Shown here: in pieces, positions 43,801 through 51,797 of the stretch
Layout of the letters: every line of letters begins with the position of its first letter
How positions within the stretch are numbered: the first letter of the stretch is position 1
Assembly (NCBI GenBank): GCA_041391765.1
Contig: JAWKNJ010000014.1
Coordinates: forward strand, 124,001-188,000
Reading direction: 5' to 3'
Length of the DNA: 64,000 nucleotides
From: SHAN690 sp041391765
GTDB taxonomy: Bacteria > Bacteroidota > Bacteroidia > Flavobacteriales_G > Salibacteraceae
Translations under genes and position numbers: made by a program
The notes under the pieces: generated by a model
The model's database searches: none
Told to the model about the DNA's origin: nothing
The model's input: only the letters and a program-made list of their open reading frames with translations

Positions 43801-45230
43801 TAGGTACCTGCGGATTGATATCCTCCACCGTTCAGATTATACTGAACCGGAATATTTGTTGCGGATGATGTACCAAAGTTTTCAATGGTAATCTGCACGG
43901 TCTCTGAAGATGACAGCCCACAGCCATCTGTAGGCGAATTAACTGAAACTACCCCGACATCAATCGGCACAATTTTCTGAATCTGAATGTCGTCAATATT
44001 GATGTCCCACCGATCGGCAGCGCTTGTAGCCTCCCAAGCTACATAGTATGTGCCGGTGGTTCCAACAGTAATGTTGTTCGTTGCAAGTAAGTAGGTGGTA
44101 TTGGTGATGTTATTAAATGTCTGAAGTGTTGACACAGTTGATAGATCATCTTGTGCTGATGTAACTCTAACCGTGAAGCTTTCTGGATAAGTTGCACTCC
44201 GGACTCTATAATAATATGTCAACTCGTAAGTGGCTCCTGCCTCAAGCTCCAAGCAAGGTGTAAACATCCAATCATCTGCAGCATTGGCGGTGCTGTAATT
44301 ATATGCAGCAGCTCTAGAACCCGTGCGTGGATTGGTAGTGTTCGTAAACGACCATACACCGGCATCTCCATTGACGTTCAGGGTACTCCACCCTGACAAG
44401 TCTTCTGATGCTTCAAACCCCATGGTCAATGCCCCCATGTTCACAAAGTCATGGGTCTGCGCATTTGTTACTAAATAACCATTAATCGCATCATTCGCAG
44501 TATTGGCATCACCAGACAACTGCGCTCTTACATCAATGGAATAAGTTGAATAGGAAGAAAGGTTAACGTTAAATGTGAAGTGGGCTGTATCACCAGCTAA
44601 AATAGGGCCACCGATTTGACCCGCTGAGATATATCCTCCACCGTTTACTTGGTATTGAATTGGCAAATTAGTGATTGATGTTGTACCCTGATTTCTTACT
44701 ATCACCTTGATTTGCTCGCTGCTGCTCAATTCGCACCCTGATATCACACCGCTTACACTTTCCATGGACGCGTCATCAGTTGGACAGCTACCTCCACCTG
44801 ACACATTGAAGAACTGCTGTCCCGATGATGAACCACTGGTAAGGTTGTAATTAGCAACCTGAACACCTCCACTCGTGATTCTCACATAATTACCATTACC
44901 GTTCCACCCATCACCAAACGCATCAAGCGCGATGAAATAGTAATTATTCAAGTTTGCATAACATCCCAAGTTGAAAGTGGCTGAATAACTAGAATTAGAA
45001 GCCGTGGTTTGGCAGTTGCTTGGATCGCAAACTTCGAAAATCAAGGTTCCATTTGGATCGTAGACTTCAACCTTGTTGTCTGAAGCCCAGCTCACCCAAT
45101 TTACTTCAACTGTCAACTCTGAAACCTGTCCGTATGCTGTTCCTGAGAAAAACACCAACAACACAGCCAAGGGCTGTGAAATAATGGTTCTAAAAATGTT
45201 CTTGTGCGTTTGGGGGGTACACATATGCAA
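40866..45230 (-). CDS. Large T9SS-secreted protein with tandem adhesin-like modules
   Basis: A 1454-residue secreted protein. After a signal peptide ending SGTAYGQ come two copies of a module of about 265 residues (about 155-420 and 425-690). Each has a CARDB-like part (CELSSSEQIKVIVRNQGT; CGLSSSETVQITIENFGT) then a cleaved-adhesin/MAM-like part (TMGFEASEDLSGW; TMGFEASEDLSDW). A region with DAANWSGGIPT, an SprB-like repeat (VTCSGKDDGVVSF), one PKD domain (YVWKFGDGQES, about 1320) and a C-terminal T9SS sorting domain (LFDSSGKLAYS ... GIYVVQLSW) follow. Probably a surface adhesin; it follows another T9SS gene on the same strand. Confidence 0.88.
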   Translation of the reverse strand: MHMCTPQTHKNIFRTIISQPLAVLLVFFSGTAYGQVSELTVEVNWVSWASDNKVEVYDPNGTLIFEVCDPSNCQTTASNSSYSATFNLGCYANLNNYYFIALDAFGDGWNGNGNYVRITSGGVQVANYNLTSGSSSGQQFFNVSGGGSCPTDDASMESVSGVISGCELSSSEQIKVIVRNQGTTSITNLPIQYQVNGGGYISAGQIGGPILAGDTAHFTFNVNLSSYSTYSIDVRAQLSGDANTANDAINGYLVTNAQTHDFVNMGALTMGFEASEDLSGWSTLNVNGDAGVWSFTNTTNPRTGSRAAAYNYSTANAADDWMFTPCLELEAGATYELTYYYRVRSATYPESFTVRVTSAQDDLSTVSTLQTFNNITNTTYLLATNNITVGTTGTYYVAWEATSAADRWDINIDDIQIQKIVPIDVGVVSVNSPTDGCGLSSSETVQITIENFGTSSATNIPVQYNLNGGGYQSAGTYTGTIASGATAVYSFAANLSAAQTHTIDVRTQLSGDGIAANDEFAGYSVTNQSANLAQGVITMGFEASEDLSDWLIINANGDARQWEQSTQAPRSGSQNARLRNTTTAANDWLFTGCIYLETGETYLLDYSFRARNAGFTENMTVYLTSAQTTASVVQTLATYTGFSNTAYQDESIEFTVSSSATYYVAWRGQSAANQRGIHLDDVRIYNKTTFWLGYTSDWSDAANWSGGIPTLSSAAEIPTSPIGGNMPTISGSVDAGDLSINPGATISFASSATLNVYGDYTGTSTYNNGRISFVGSSSQIISGANSFYELEINNSNGVQIGSGDQYIREALFLEDGQLDLNSNALVILSDALGDARIAPVNAGSILGNVTVQRYIDAGETNWRFLCSPVQGADFEQWDDDFVTSGFIGSDWPNFPFTSISAYDESVPGDNNYGWVPLVNSNQPITPGEGFWVWCGDNSAGTAPFTIDVTGPILVGAVDLNVSHTNSGDSINDGWTMVGNPYASEIDWDAAGWIKTNVNDAIYIFDPDAGVYSSYVGGVGTNGGSRYIASSQAFWVHSNGSDPVLTSAESVKSNNGQGFLDPEEIDKSPLLRFTLISQTATDDMVIRFKEGGTQRLDSELDAEKFYSYESGVLNLVSFSSDSLAYSINSQPSLTADVSIPIQTLVQTSKTYRLEFTEILNFEPTSCLFLEDLETGDMIDIKSIKYVDVFLTANQQTPRFVLHATAPLSKVVSDVTCSGKDDGVVSFSSPQSGNWLFELRDDQQSTIGSKSFTGQGKVQFGNLLPGHYFINVISDGLCSAMRDSFNIHEPEQVIASFNALVVDDQEVQFSNQSNGASRYVWKFGDGQESTLKNPTHQFGLGEFVVEMTAFNVNNCSNTARTSLNFKEALGVSNQANEQGPKVWSDGKNLWMNFNFSKSESVDLKLFDSSGKLAYSNSAIVVQSYTKQINLERLAAGIYVVQLSWSESNYTTQVFLR

Positions 45231-45337
45231 TGAATCTGTAAGGTAGACTCGTATACGCAGCCGACATTAAATCGGATACAAATCAATGGGTTTTTTCGAC
45301 CTTTCTCAAAGATTTGTGGATGAAGTAGATGTTTCGG

Positions 45338-46852
45338 TTAATGATTCACAGTAACTTTTCTGTAACTCTTATCATTTCCACTAATAACTTCAACCATGTA
45401 AGTTCCGTTGCTCAATCCAGTCACATCAATATCAACGGTTGATTGACGTGGGTTAAGGGTCACGACCTTATTTCCGATGAGATCATAGACTATCACCGAT
45501 TTGATCTGCTCAATTCCAGTAACATTGATTTTTTGGCTAGCTGGATTAGGGAACAATGTGAAGGCTTCGCGATTCAATTCATTTACTCCAACGGCAACTC
45601 CAATTGTGAAGGTGTCCATGATTGAACAACCGTTGATATCCATTGCAGTTACAATGTATTCTCCAGAATCAAGTCCTATGGGATCCGCAGCCGTAGATGT
45701 GAAACCATTCGGTCCGATCCAACTATAAACATACGGGGCCACACCGCCTCCGACTGTAATGTCAATCTTACCATCACCTCCCGCATCCGTTGCATTTTGA
45801 ACAGCTCCAGTAATGCTCATGGCAGCAGGTTCAACGATAATCACTTCCAACTCATATGAATCAGTGTCATTATCATTTACAGTAACCATGTAAGTACCTG
45901 CACACAATCCTGTTGCAGTAGCTCCTGATTGATTGTTCGCGCTGGCAGGCCACGTATAGCTATAGGGAGGGTCTGCGCCTAAACCAAGCACGGTTGCCGA
46001 ACCGTTGCATCCCCCATTGCAAGAAGGCACATTGATCTGCTCAATGCTCGCCAATAACTTATCAATCTGAAACTCAGTGGTTACGATATTACCTCCTTGT
46101 GCATCCGCAGTTGCCGAAAGAACCGGCCATTTTTCGCCATTCGCATACCAACGATAGTGGTAGATTGTAGTGTCAATTTCATCTACAAAGGACATAGGTG
46201 CAATCGGAAGTATTTTTACCCAAATGGAGTCCAGCGTGCGTTCCTTGTAATACTGACGCAATGTGTTAGGATAAGACCCCCCCGATGTTTCCAAAGACCC
46301 ATAGGCATCAATCGAAGAATTCACATAGATTCTTCTCACCACTCTAGCTTGATAACAAACACTTCCCTGGCCCAAAGCCGCACAGCTTATTGTTGTATCG
46401 ATAACGGCATTATCATTGAACACGTCAAGATGTGTTGCAGGAAATTCAATTTGACTCACATCATCGGGAATATTTAACGCCATAGAAATAGGAACTCCCA
46501 GCACCTCCGTTAAGCTTCCGGCAAGTCCATCTAATTCAAATTTGGCAGCGCTTGATTTAAAAAATAGAGTGTCGTTGAATCGTTCAATTGCCAAATCAGC
46601 ATTTTGAAAATGGGATGCACTGTTCGTAGTAACGGGGTCAACGAACTTCAGGATGTTATATTCCTCAACGAGGAAAGTATAATTCCAAGACTGAGCCCCT
46701 GTTCCTCCAACGGGCATTGTTGTGGTAGGATCAAAATTTCCAACGACCATACTGTCCCCAGCAACTCCCATGTCGTTCTGGGTGATAGTGATCTGAGCGC
46801 CTGCCAGTGATGCCGCGAAAATGAGTGAGAGAACAAGTAAAATACCTTTCAT
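45338..46852 (-). CDS. T9SS-secreted protein with SprB-like repeats
   Basis: A 504-residue secreted protein with signal peptide (MKGILLVLSLIFAASLAGAQ). The N-terminal 230 residues are an unrecognised beta-rich domain. Two SprB-like repeats follow: one has VPSCNGGCNGSATVLGLGAD then YSYTWPAS and GLCAGTYMVTVNDND; the second has GAVQNATDAGGDGKIDITVG then YVYSWIGPNGF and SGEYIVTAMDINGC. The last 75 residues (FTLFPNPASQKINVTGIEQ ... NGTYMVEVIS) are a T9SS sorting domain. SprB itself is the gliding adhesin of Flavobacterium; shared repeats do not prove a gliding role. Confidence 0.88.
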   Translation of the reverse strand: MKGILLVLSLIFAASLAGAQITITQNDMGVAGDSMVVGNFDPTTTMPVGGTGAQSWNYTFLVEEYNILKFVDPVTTNSASHFQNADLAIERFNDTLFFKSSAAKFELDGLAGSLTEVLGVPISMALNIPDDVSQIEFPATHLDVFNDNAVIDTTISCAALGQGSVCYQARVVRRIYVNSSIDAYGSLETSGGSYPNTLRQYYKERTLDSIWVKILPIAPMSFVDEIDTTIYHYRWYANGEKWPVLSATADAQGGNIVTTEFQIDKLLASIEQINVPSCNGGCNGSATVLGLGADPPYSYTWPASANNQSGATATGLCAGTYMVTVNDNDTDSYELEVIIVEPAAMSITGAVQNATDAGGDGKIDITVGGGVAPYVYSWIGPNGFTSTAADPIGLDSGEYIVTAMDINGCSIMDTFTIGVAVGVNELNREAFTLFPNPASQKINVTGIEQIKSVIVYDLIGNKVVTLNPRQSTVDIDVTGLSNGTYMVEVISGNDKSYRKVTVNH

Positions 46853-46869
46853 AGACAGTAGTGTTTAGA

Positions 46870-46897
46870 CGAATATAGTTCATATAAGACGCATCAA
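46870..46897 (-). promoter_or_regulatory. Promoter of the 504-residue T9SS gene
   Basis: On the minus strand TTG (46895-46897), a 17-base spacer and TATATTCG (46870-46877), with a leader of about 12 bases before the ATG at 46852. Confidence 0.5.
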
Positions 46898-46962
46898 TGG
46901 GCCTGTAGGTTTATTTATGAATAACACCCAAGTGCTCATATCCCCATAGCTGAAGCAAAAAC

Positions 46963-46970
46963 TACATTTG
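46963..46970 (+). promoter_or_regulatory. -7 box (TACATTTG) abutting rbfA
   Basis: An exact TAnnTTTG box ends five bases before the rbfA ATG at 46976, so the transcript may be leaderless. The GTG at 46970 overlaps the box, which argues against that codon as the start. Confidence 0.45.
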
Positions 46971-46975
46971 TGGTC

Positions 46976-47314
46976 ATGGAATCAGTAAGGCAGCAGAAGG
47001 TCTCACGCTTGCTTCAAAAAGAGATCAGCACTATCTTTCAACAGAACCTTGGACACCTGAGTCATGGCAACATGGTTTCAGTGACTGTTGTTCGCATTGC
47101 CCCCGATCTGGGGTTCGCGAAAATATATGTGAGCATTTTTCCAGAAAAAGAGCCACAAAAGCTGGTGGAAGTATTCAATGAGCATCTTGGCGAGGTAACC
47201 CGACTGCTCTATCCGCGCATCAAAAATCAATTTCGGAAGATGCCCGAAATCCGGTTCTATCATGACGACTCGCTGGATTATGCGGATCGGATCAACCAGC
47301 TCCTTCCTGACTAG
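46976..47314 (+). CDS. rbfA: Ribosome-binding factor A
   Basis: A 112-residue KH-like protein needed for late 30S maturation. MESVRQQKVSRLLQKEIS, then VSVTVVRIAPDLGFAKIYVS, and PEIRFYHDDSLDYADRINQL are family-diagnostic, including the C-terminal helix motif. The start at 46976 agrees with the promoter box; a GTG six bases earlier is possible. It precedes a LolE-like permease by 12 bases. Confidence 0.95.
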   Translation: MESVRQQKVSRLLQKEISTIFQQNLGHLSHGNMVSVTVVRIAPDLGFAKIYVSIFPEKEPQKLVEVFNEHLGEVTRLLYPRIKNQFRKMPEIRFYHDDSLDYADRINQLLPD

Positions 47315-47326
47315 GTCGCATCAGCA

Positions 47327-48550
47327 TTGAACGTACCCATCGTCATAGCCAGACGTTACTTGTTTTCAAAAAACAATCGCAATGTCATTAACATCATTTC
47401 TGGTATTGCTGCATTGGGAGTGGGTATCGGCAGTCTGGCTATGATTGTGGTGCTCAGTGCATTCAACGGTCTGGAAGGTCTGGTATCTGATCTTTATACC
47501 CGTGTTGACCCTGATTTGCGAGTCATGCCCATCAAAGGCAAAACTTTTCCAATGTCACCGACCGAGTTGAGTGAGCTCGCTTCGTGGCCTGAAATTGAAG
47601 CCCTGACACCGGTTTTGGAAGAAACTGTCTTCCTGCAATATGATGATCATCAAAGCATTGTTACCTTAAGGGGGATTGACGAGGCCTACCTGCCCAATTT
47701 GGACCTGGAAGGGCATGTGGTTGAAGGATCCCTGGGTCTAAATCATCGTGGCGTTGAAGCTGCCTTCATGGGTTTTGGTGTGGCGGACAATCTTCAATTG
47801 TTCATTCAGGATGGGATGGAGACTATAAAGGTTTACGCTGCAAAACGAGATGGAATTAGCTCTATGAATCCTGAAAATAAGTTTGTGGTAGAACATATTA
47901 TACCACTAGGGATTGTCGCTCTAAATCCCGAGTTCGACTTCAAGTACTTCTACACTTCCTACGATTTTGCCTCTAAAATTCTCAATCGAAGACAGGAAGC
48001 CTCTTACCTCGAAATCACCGCCTTGAATCCCAAGGTTGAGAACCAACTTCGAGAAAAGCTGGCCAACCGCTTTGGCGACAATTTTGAGATCAAGTCCCGG
48101 ATCGAACTCAACGATGTGATTTTCAAAACCAACGCTACCGAGAAATGGGTCACGTTTTTCATCCTCAGCTTTATTATGATTGTTGCAACGTTCACCTTCA
48201 TTGGCAGTCTATCAATGCTCATCATTGAAAAAAAGCGAGACATAGGACTGTTTCGCACCATGGGGCTTACCATTGTTGGCGTGCGTAGACTCTTTGTTTA
48301 TGAAGGATTGATGATTACGATGGTGGGAATCGCGAGTGGTTTGAGCTTAGGAATAGCATTGATTTTGGCGCAGCAATACATCGGATTCTTTCCTCTTCAA
48401 GGCGGTATTGTCGAGTTCTATCCTGTTTCCTTAGAATTACCTGATGTTTTAGCTGTGTTGTGCGTTTCCGGCCTCATCGGCTGGGGAGCTAGCTTACTTC
48501 CAGTCTCGGTTCTGTTGAAGGCCTCCAACCTTCAAACCATGACTTCCTGA
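47327..48550 (+). CDS. Lipoprotein-releasing-type ABC permease (LolC/LolE family)
   Basis: A 407-residue membrane protein with the MacB/LolE plan: TM1 near 25-48 (IISGIAALGVGIGSLAMIVV), a periplasmic domain (about 50-270) and an FtsX domain with three C-terminal helices (VTFFILSFIMIVATFTFIGS; EKKRDIGLFRTMGLTIVGVR). It transfers lipoproteins to LolA. The start is a TTG at 47327, the only usual start between the in-frame rbfA stop and the conserved N-terminus. The ATPase partner is elsewhere. Its 3' end overlaps dusB tail to tail by 19 bases. Confidence 0.9.
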   Translation: MNVPIVIARRYLFSKNNRNVINIISGIAALGVGIGSLAMIVVLSAFNGLEGLVSDLYTRVDPDLRVMPIKGKTFPMSPTELSELASWPEIEALTPVLEETVFLQYDDHQSIVTLRGIDEAYLPNLDLEGHVVEGSLGLNHRGVEAAFMGFGVADNLQLFIQDGMETIKVYAAKRDGISSMNPENKFVVEHIIPLGIVALNPEFDFKYFYTSYDFASKILNRRQEASYLEITALNPKVENQLREKLANRFGDNFEIKSRIELNDVIFKTNATEKWVTFFILSFIMIVATFTFIGSLSMLIIEKKRDIGLFRTMGLTIVGVRRLFVYEGLMITMVGIASGLSLGIALILAQQYIGFFPLQGGIVEFYPVSLELPDVLAVLCVSGLIGWGASLLPVSVLLKASNLQTMTS

Positions 48551-49521
48551 TGCGCGATTGGAATCTGATCCAACACATTTAGCAGGGTTTCCAGTGTATC
48601 CTCTGTTACCAATTGCACGCGAGTTTCTTTGAAATGAGGCATGCCCTTAAAGTAGTTGGCATAATGCCTGCGCATTTCCATTATTCCAACTCGTTCACCC
48701 TTCCATTGGACTGATTTCAGAAGGTGCTCCTTAGCAGCCTCGGCTCGTTGCGTAATGGTCGGTGGCTCTAAATGTGTTCCCGTTCTGATGAAATGCTTGA
48801 TCTCGTTAAACACCCATGGATATCCAATGGCAGCGCGACCGATCATCACCCCATCAACCCCAAAGCGGTTTTTCATTTCAACGGCCTTTTCGGGTGTATC
48901 CACATCACCATTACCAAACACGGGAATTTGCATTCGTGGGTTGTTCTTCACATCGCCAATCAGTGTCCAATCGGCTTCGCCCTTATACATCTGCACTCGG
49001 GTTCGACCGTGTATGGATATTGCCTTGATGCCAATGTCTTGAAGCCGTTCAGCTACCTCAACAATGTGCTTCGAGCTCTCGTCCCATCCCAACCTAGTCT
49101 TTACTGTCACCGGTAGGGATGTGCTATCTACAATGGCCTTGGTAAGTCGAATCATTTTTGGAATGTCCTTCAATATTCCCGCTCCGGCATCCTTACACAC
49201 CACCTTTTTAACCGGGCACCCATAATTGATGTCTAGCAAATCAGGCTCACTACGCTCAACTATCTCCGCTGATTGACGCATCGAATCTTCATCGCCTCCG
49301 AAGATTTGGATGCCAATGGGACGCTCCTCGTCATAGATGTCCAGCTTTTGCACGCTCTTGGCTGCATCGCGAATCAATCCTTCCGAACTGATGAACTCGG
49401 TGTACATCATGTCCGCCCCATGTTTTTTGCATAGGGAACGAAACGGAGGGTCGCTCACATCCTCCATCGGAGCGAGCAACAATGGAAACTCTCCTAGTTC
49501 TATGTTAGCGATCTTCACCAT
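48532..49521 (-). CDS. dusB: tRNA-dihydrouridine synthase (DusB-like)
   Basis: A 329-residue flavoenzyme that reduces uridines in tRNA. LLLAPMEDVSDPPFR at the start, then IQIFGGDEDSM, the catalytic-cysteine region DINYGCPVKKVVCKDAGAG, GRTRVQMYKGEADW and DGVMIGRAAIGYPWVFNEI are the family motifs. The start at 49521 (MVKIANIELGEFPLLLAP) is preferred over a frame opening at 49632: the extra 37 codons have no similarity, run over the divergent CPBP gene, and contain the likely promoter box. The gap to the CPBP start is only 37 bases. Confidence 0.93.
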   Translation of the reverse strand: MVKIANIELGEFPLLLAPMEDVSDPPFRSLCKKHGADMMYTEFISSEGLIRDAAKSVQKLDIYDEERPIGIQIFGGDEDSMRQSAEIVERSEPDLLDINYGCPVKKVVCKDAGAGILKDIPKMIRLTKAIVDSTSLPVTVKTRLGWDESSKHIVEVAERLQDIGIKAISIHGRTRVQMYKGEADWTLIGDVKNNPRMQIPVFGNGDVDTPEKAVEMKNRFGVDGVMIGRAAIGYPWVFNEIKHFIRTGTHLEPPTITQRAEAAKEHLLKSVQWKGERVGIMEMRRHYANYFKGMPHFKETRVQLVTEDTLETLLNVLDQIPIAHQEVMV

Positions 49522-49532
49522 TTTTACGGCTG

Positions 49533-49540
49533 CAAAACTA
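49533..49540 (-). promoter_or_regulatory. Candidate -7 box (TAGTTTTG) of dusB
   Basis: An exact TAnnTTTG box on the minus strand, 11 bases before the preferred dusB ATG and inside the 37-base divergent gap. Confidence 0.4.
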
Positions 49541-49558
49541 CGATCAAAACACTCAAGC

Positions 49559-50500
49559 ATGAGAGAAGCACTCAGAACCGCCCATCCTGCCGTCCAAATT
49601 GGCATCTTGATCTTGGTTGGATTCGGTGCCATGTTCGTGCTTTGGCTGGCCGCTATTGCACCATTTTTGGTGATGGGTTACGGTCTCGATGTTTTGACTT
49701 CTGTGCGCTCCTTAACCGCAGATGACCACGTAGAAGTGATGATGTTGAAAGTGGTGCAACTAGCACAAGCATTGGGTTTATTTATGGTTCCCTACTTCGT
49801 ATATCGATGGATCATTAAAGGCCCCGAATACTCCCTCACGGAACTCCCATATGTCAGTAGATTATCCCCATTGATTTTTGCAGGAAGTATCTTCGCAGCC
49901 TTTCCGCTAATTAATTTTTTGGCCGAGTGGAATGCCGGCTTGACATTTCCGGTGGAAGGCATCAACGATTGGATACACCAAACGGAAAAGGATGCGGAGG
50001 GCATTATCAAACTCTTCTTGGCGATGGATGGCATTGGTGATTTGTTGTTCAACTTGTTCCTGATAGCATTACTCCCTGCCGTCTCTGAAGAACTCCTATT
50101 CAGAGGAACGTTTCAACCACTGTTGGTAAAGTCATTTAAGGGCAACTATCACGTTGCTATTTGGGTAACTGCCTTTCTATTCTCATTTCTTCACCTCCAA
50201 TTTCTGGGTTTCTTTCCAAGACTGCTTCTGGGAGCCATTCTTGGATACGCTGCTCATTGGTCAGGCTCACTGATCTTACCCATGGTGGGTCACTTCATGA
50301 ACAACGGGCTTGCGGTGATGGTAGCTTGGTACATCGGCATTGATGCCCTTGAACCGTCCGTAGAACATCTCGGCTCAGACAGTAGCGATATCCAGTTGGT
50401 AGCAACCAGTGCCTTTATGCTCTTTGCCGGACTCTGGTGGATCTTCAAGTCATCCACATTTGAGGACAAACCAAAAGACAACCAAGCATTAGAGACCTAA
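49559..50500 (+). CDS. CPBP-family intramembrane metalloprotease
   Basis: A 313-residue membrane protein of the CAAX/bacteriocin-processing family. The three motifs are present: SEELLFRGTFQPLL (EExxxR), FSFLHLQFLG (FxxxH) and VGHFMNNG (HxxxN). About eight transmembrane helices. The ATG at 49559 is preferred; a frame opening 74 codons earlier is antisense to dusB. Roles in this family range from prenyl-protein processing to immunity to bacteriocins; the target here is unknown. It ends just before a palindromic repeat. Confidence 0.9.
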   Translation: MREALRTAHPAVQIGILILVGFGAMFVLWLAAIAPFLVMGYGLDVLTSVRSLTADDHVEVMMLKVVQLAQALGLFMVPYFVYRWIIKGPEYSLTELPYVSRLSPLIFAGSIFAAFPLINFLAEWNAGLTFPVEGINDWIHQTEKDAEGIIKLFLAMDGIGDLLFNLFLIALLPAVSEELLFRGTFQPLLVKSFKGNYHVAIWVTAFLFSFLHLQFLGFFPRLLLGAILGYAAHWSGSLILPMVGHFMNNGLAVMVAWYIGIDALEPSVEHLGSDSSDIQLVATSAFMLFAGLWWIFKSSTFEDKPKDNQALET

Positions 50501-50510
50501 ATTGTTTTGT

Positions 50511-50632
50511 TGTCACTCTGAGCTCCCGCAAATGCGGGATGGTCGAGGAGTAGACAGTATATCAGACCAGCCGTTTTACTCGCGTGATCACTTTGTGATT
50601 CGACTAGCTCGTTCCTCGCGCTCAAACTGACA
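50511..50632. repeat. MITE-like palindromic repeat between convergent genes
   Basis: TGTCACTCTGAGC (50511-50523) and the inverse of TGTCAGTTTGAGC (50620-50632) form imperfect terminal inverted repeats, 11 of 13 positions. Inside are a CCCGC/GCGGG hairpin at 50525-50538 and a GTGATCAC-type palindrome around 50584-50598. No reading frame. It lies between the convergent CPBP and ExbD genes. Confidence 0.55.
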
Positions 50633-50643
50633 GGTCTGGAAAC

Positions 50644-50677
50644 AAAAAACCCCTCAGCGGAAGGCTGAAGGGCTTTT
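50644..50677 (-). terminator. Terminator of the ExbBD operon
   Basis: CCCCTCAGC and GCTGAAGGG form a stem with a short loop, followed on the minus strand by TTTTTTG. It lies 20 bases past the last exbD stop. Confidence 0.75.
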
Positions 50678-50697
50678 GATATCATTGATTCAAGTTC

Positions 50698-51171
50698 TTA
50701 GAACTTGTTCTTATCGAGCTTTTCTCTGGTAGAGTAACTGATCTTCAAGGCTTGCACCTTGCGAAGCTCCTGCTTCACATCCGTCACGATTCCCATCTTG
50801 GTGTCCTGATCCACTTTCAATGAAACGATAATTGCCCCGTGCAATGCTTCCGGACGATCGGCACGTTTCTGCGCTACGTAATCCTGAATGTCATCCACAG
50901 TGGCGAAGTCATCGTCCAGCTGAATCTTAGGAAGTGTTCCGTAAAGATCCGTTCGCATCGGTTCACCAATGTAGACGTAGTCCACCAACGAACGGTCTTC
51001 CAGTTTCTCAATTTCAGTCGCTTCTGGCTGATCCAATTTGATCTTCAAATCCACCTCGCGCATTACCGTGGTCACCATGAAGAAAAACAACAGCATGAAC
51101 ACGATGTCAGGCAACGAAGCCGTTGAAACCGCAGGTGTATTCTTGTTTCCGTCTTTCTTAAACTTTGACAT
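50698..51171 (-). CDS. ExbD/TolR-family biopolymer transport protein
   Basis: A 157-residue inner-membrane energiser subunit. A basic N-terminus (MSKFKKDGNKNTPAVSTASL) is followed by one helix (LPDIVFMLLFFFMVTTVM) with the expected membrane aspartate (PDIVFMLLFFFMV), and a periplasmic domain. With ExbB it uses proton flow to energise TonB. Last gene of the operon. Distinct from the preceding ExbD paralogue, which has a longer C-terminus. Two bases after the other exbD. Confidence 0.9.
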   Translation of the reverse strand: MSKFKKDGNKNTPAVSTASLPDIVFMLLFFFMVTTVMREVDLKIKLDQPEATEIEKLEDRSLVDYVYIGEPMRTDLYGTLPKIQLDDDFATVDDIQDYVAQKRADRPEALHGAIIVSLKVDQDTKMGIVTDVKQELRKVQALKISYSTREKLDKNKF

Positions 51172-51172
51172 G

Positions 51173-51793
51173 TTATTGGCCTGTTTCTTTTGGTTCCGCT
51201 TCTGAAATACGCTGAGGATATACTTGTCTCACCGCTTTCACCTTCTCTTTTGCCGGTTCTGCAACTGCCGGTGAATCGCTCTTGGTCATTTCTTCCAACA
51301 CCTTATAGCTTTCACCAAACTTTTGCATGGACAGCTCCTCACGAAGCTCGTTATATGCCGCTTCCAATTCGTTCTGAACTTGGATGTAAAGGTTATAAGA
51401 TGTTCCGTTATCGTTCTGCAAGGAAATCACCTGCTTGGAGACCATCATCTTACCCATCATTGGCACATCTTCCTCTTTAAACTCCGGCAGGTCTTCTTTT
51501 CGCTGTGGGTTGGAGATAAACTCCTTGGCTGTAGCTCGGAGATCACTGATGTCCAAAAGCTCCCCTTCCACTAACAACTGGTCATTTGCGTTTGCTAATA
51601 CCACAAAAACGTTTCTGTCCTTGATTGGGGGCGGTGGCTCCTGATTTTCAAGCAACGGTGGAGGCAGCTTTCGGCTTAACCCCCAGCTGCTGTCCATGGT
51701 GGTCGTCACGAGAAAGAAGACCAAGAGCAGGAAGGCGATATCCGCCATCGAACCTGCATTGATCTCTTGTAATTCTCTTTTATTTCTAGCCAT
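51173..51793 (-). CDS. ExbD/TolR-family biopolymer transport protein, longer paralogue
   Basis: A 206-residue ExbD homologue. N-terminus RNKRELQEINAGSMADIAFL with the membrane aspartate in SMADIAFLLLVFFLVTT, then a proline-rich segment (LPPPLLENQEPPPPIKDR) and a periplasmic domain with a C-terminal extension (KEKVKAVRQVYPQRISEAEP). It sits between the unknown membrane protein and the shorter exbD. Two ExbD proteins for one ExbB are common in Bacteroidota. Confidence 0.9.
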   Translation of the reverse strand: MARNKRELQEINAGSMADIAFLLLVFFLVTTTMDSSWGLSRKLPPPLLENQEPPPPIKDRNVFVVLANANDQLLVEGELLDISDLRATAKEFISNPQRKEDLPEFKEEDVPMMGKMMVSKQVISLQNDNGTSYNLYIQVQNELEAAYNELREELSMQKFGESYKVLEEMTKSDSPAVAEPAKEKVKAVRQVYPQRISEAEPKETGQ

Positions 51794-51797
51794 AGTG

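Noticed and set aside
49337..49558. An N-terminal extension of the CPBP protein
   Set aside because: It is antisense to dusB and has no membrane or signal segment; the protein starts at 49559.
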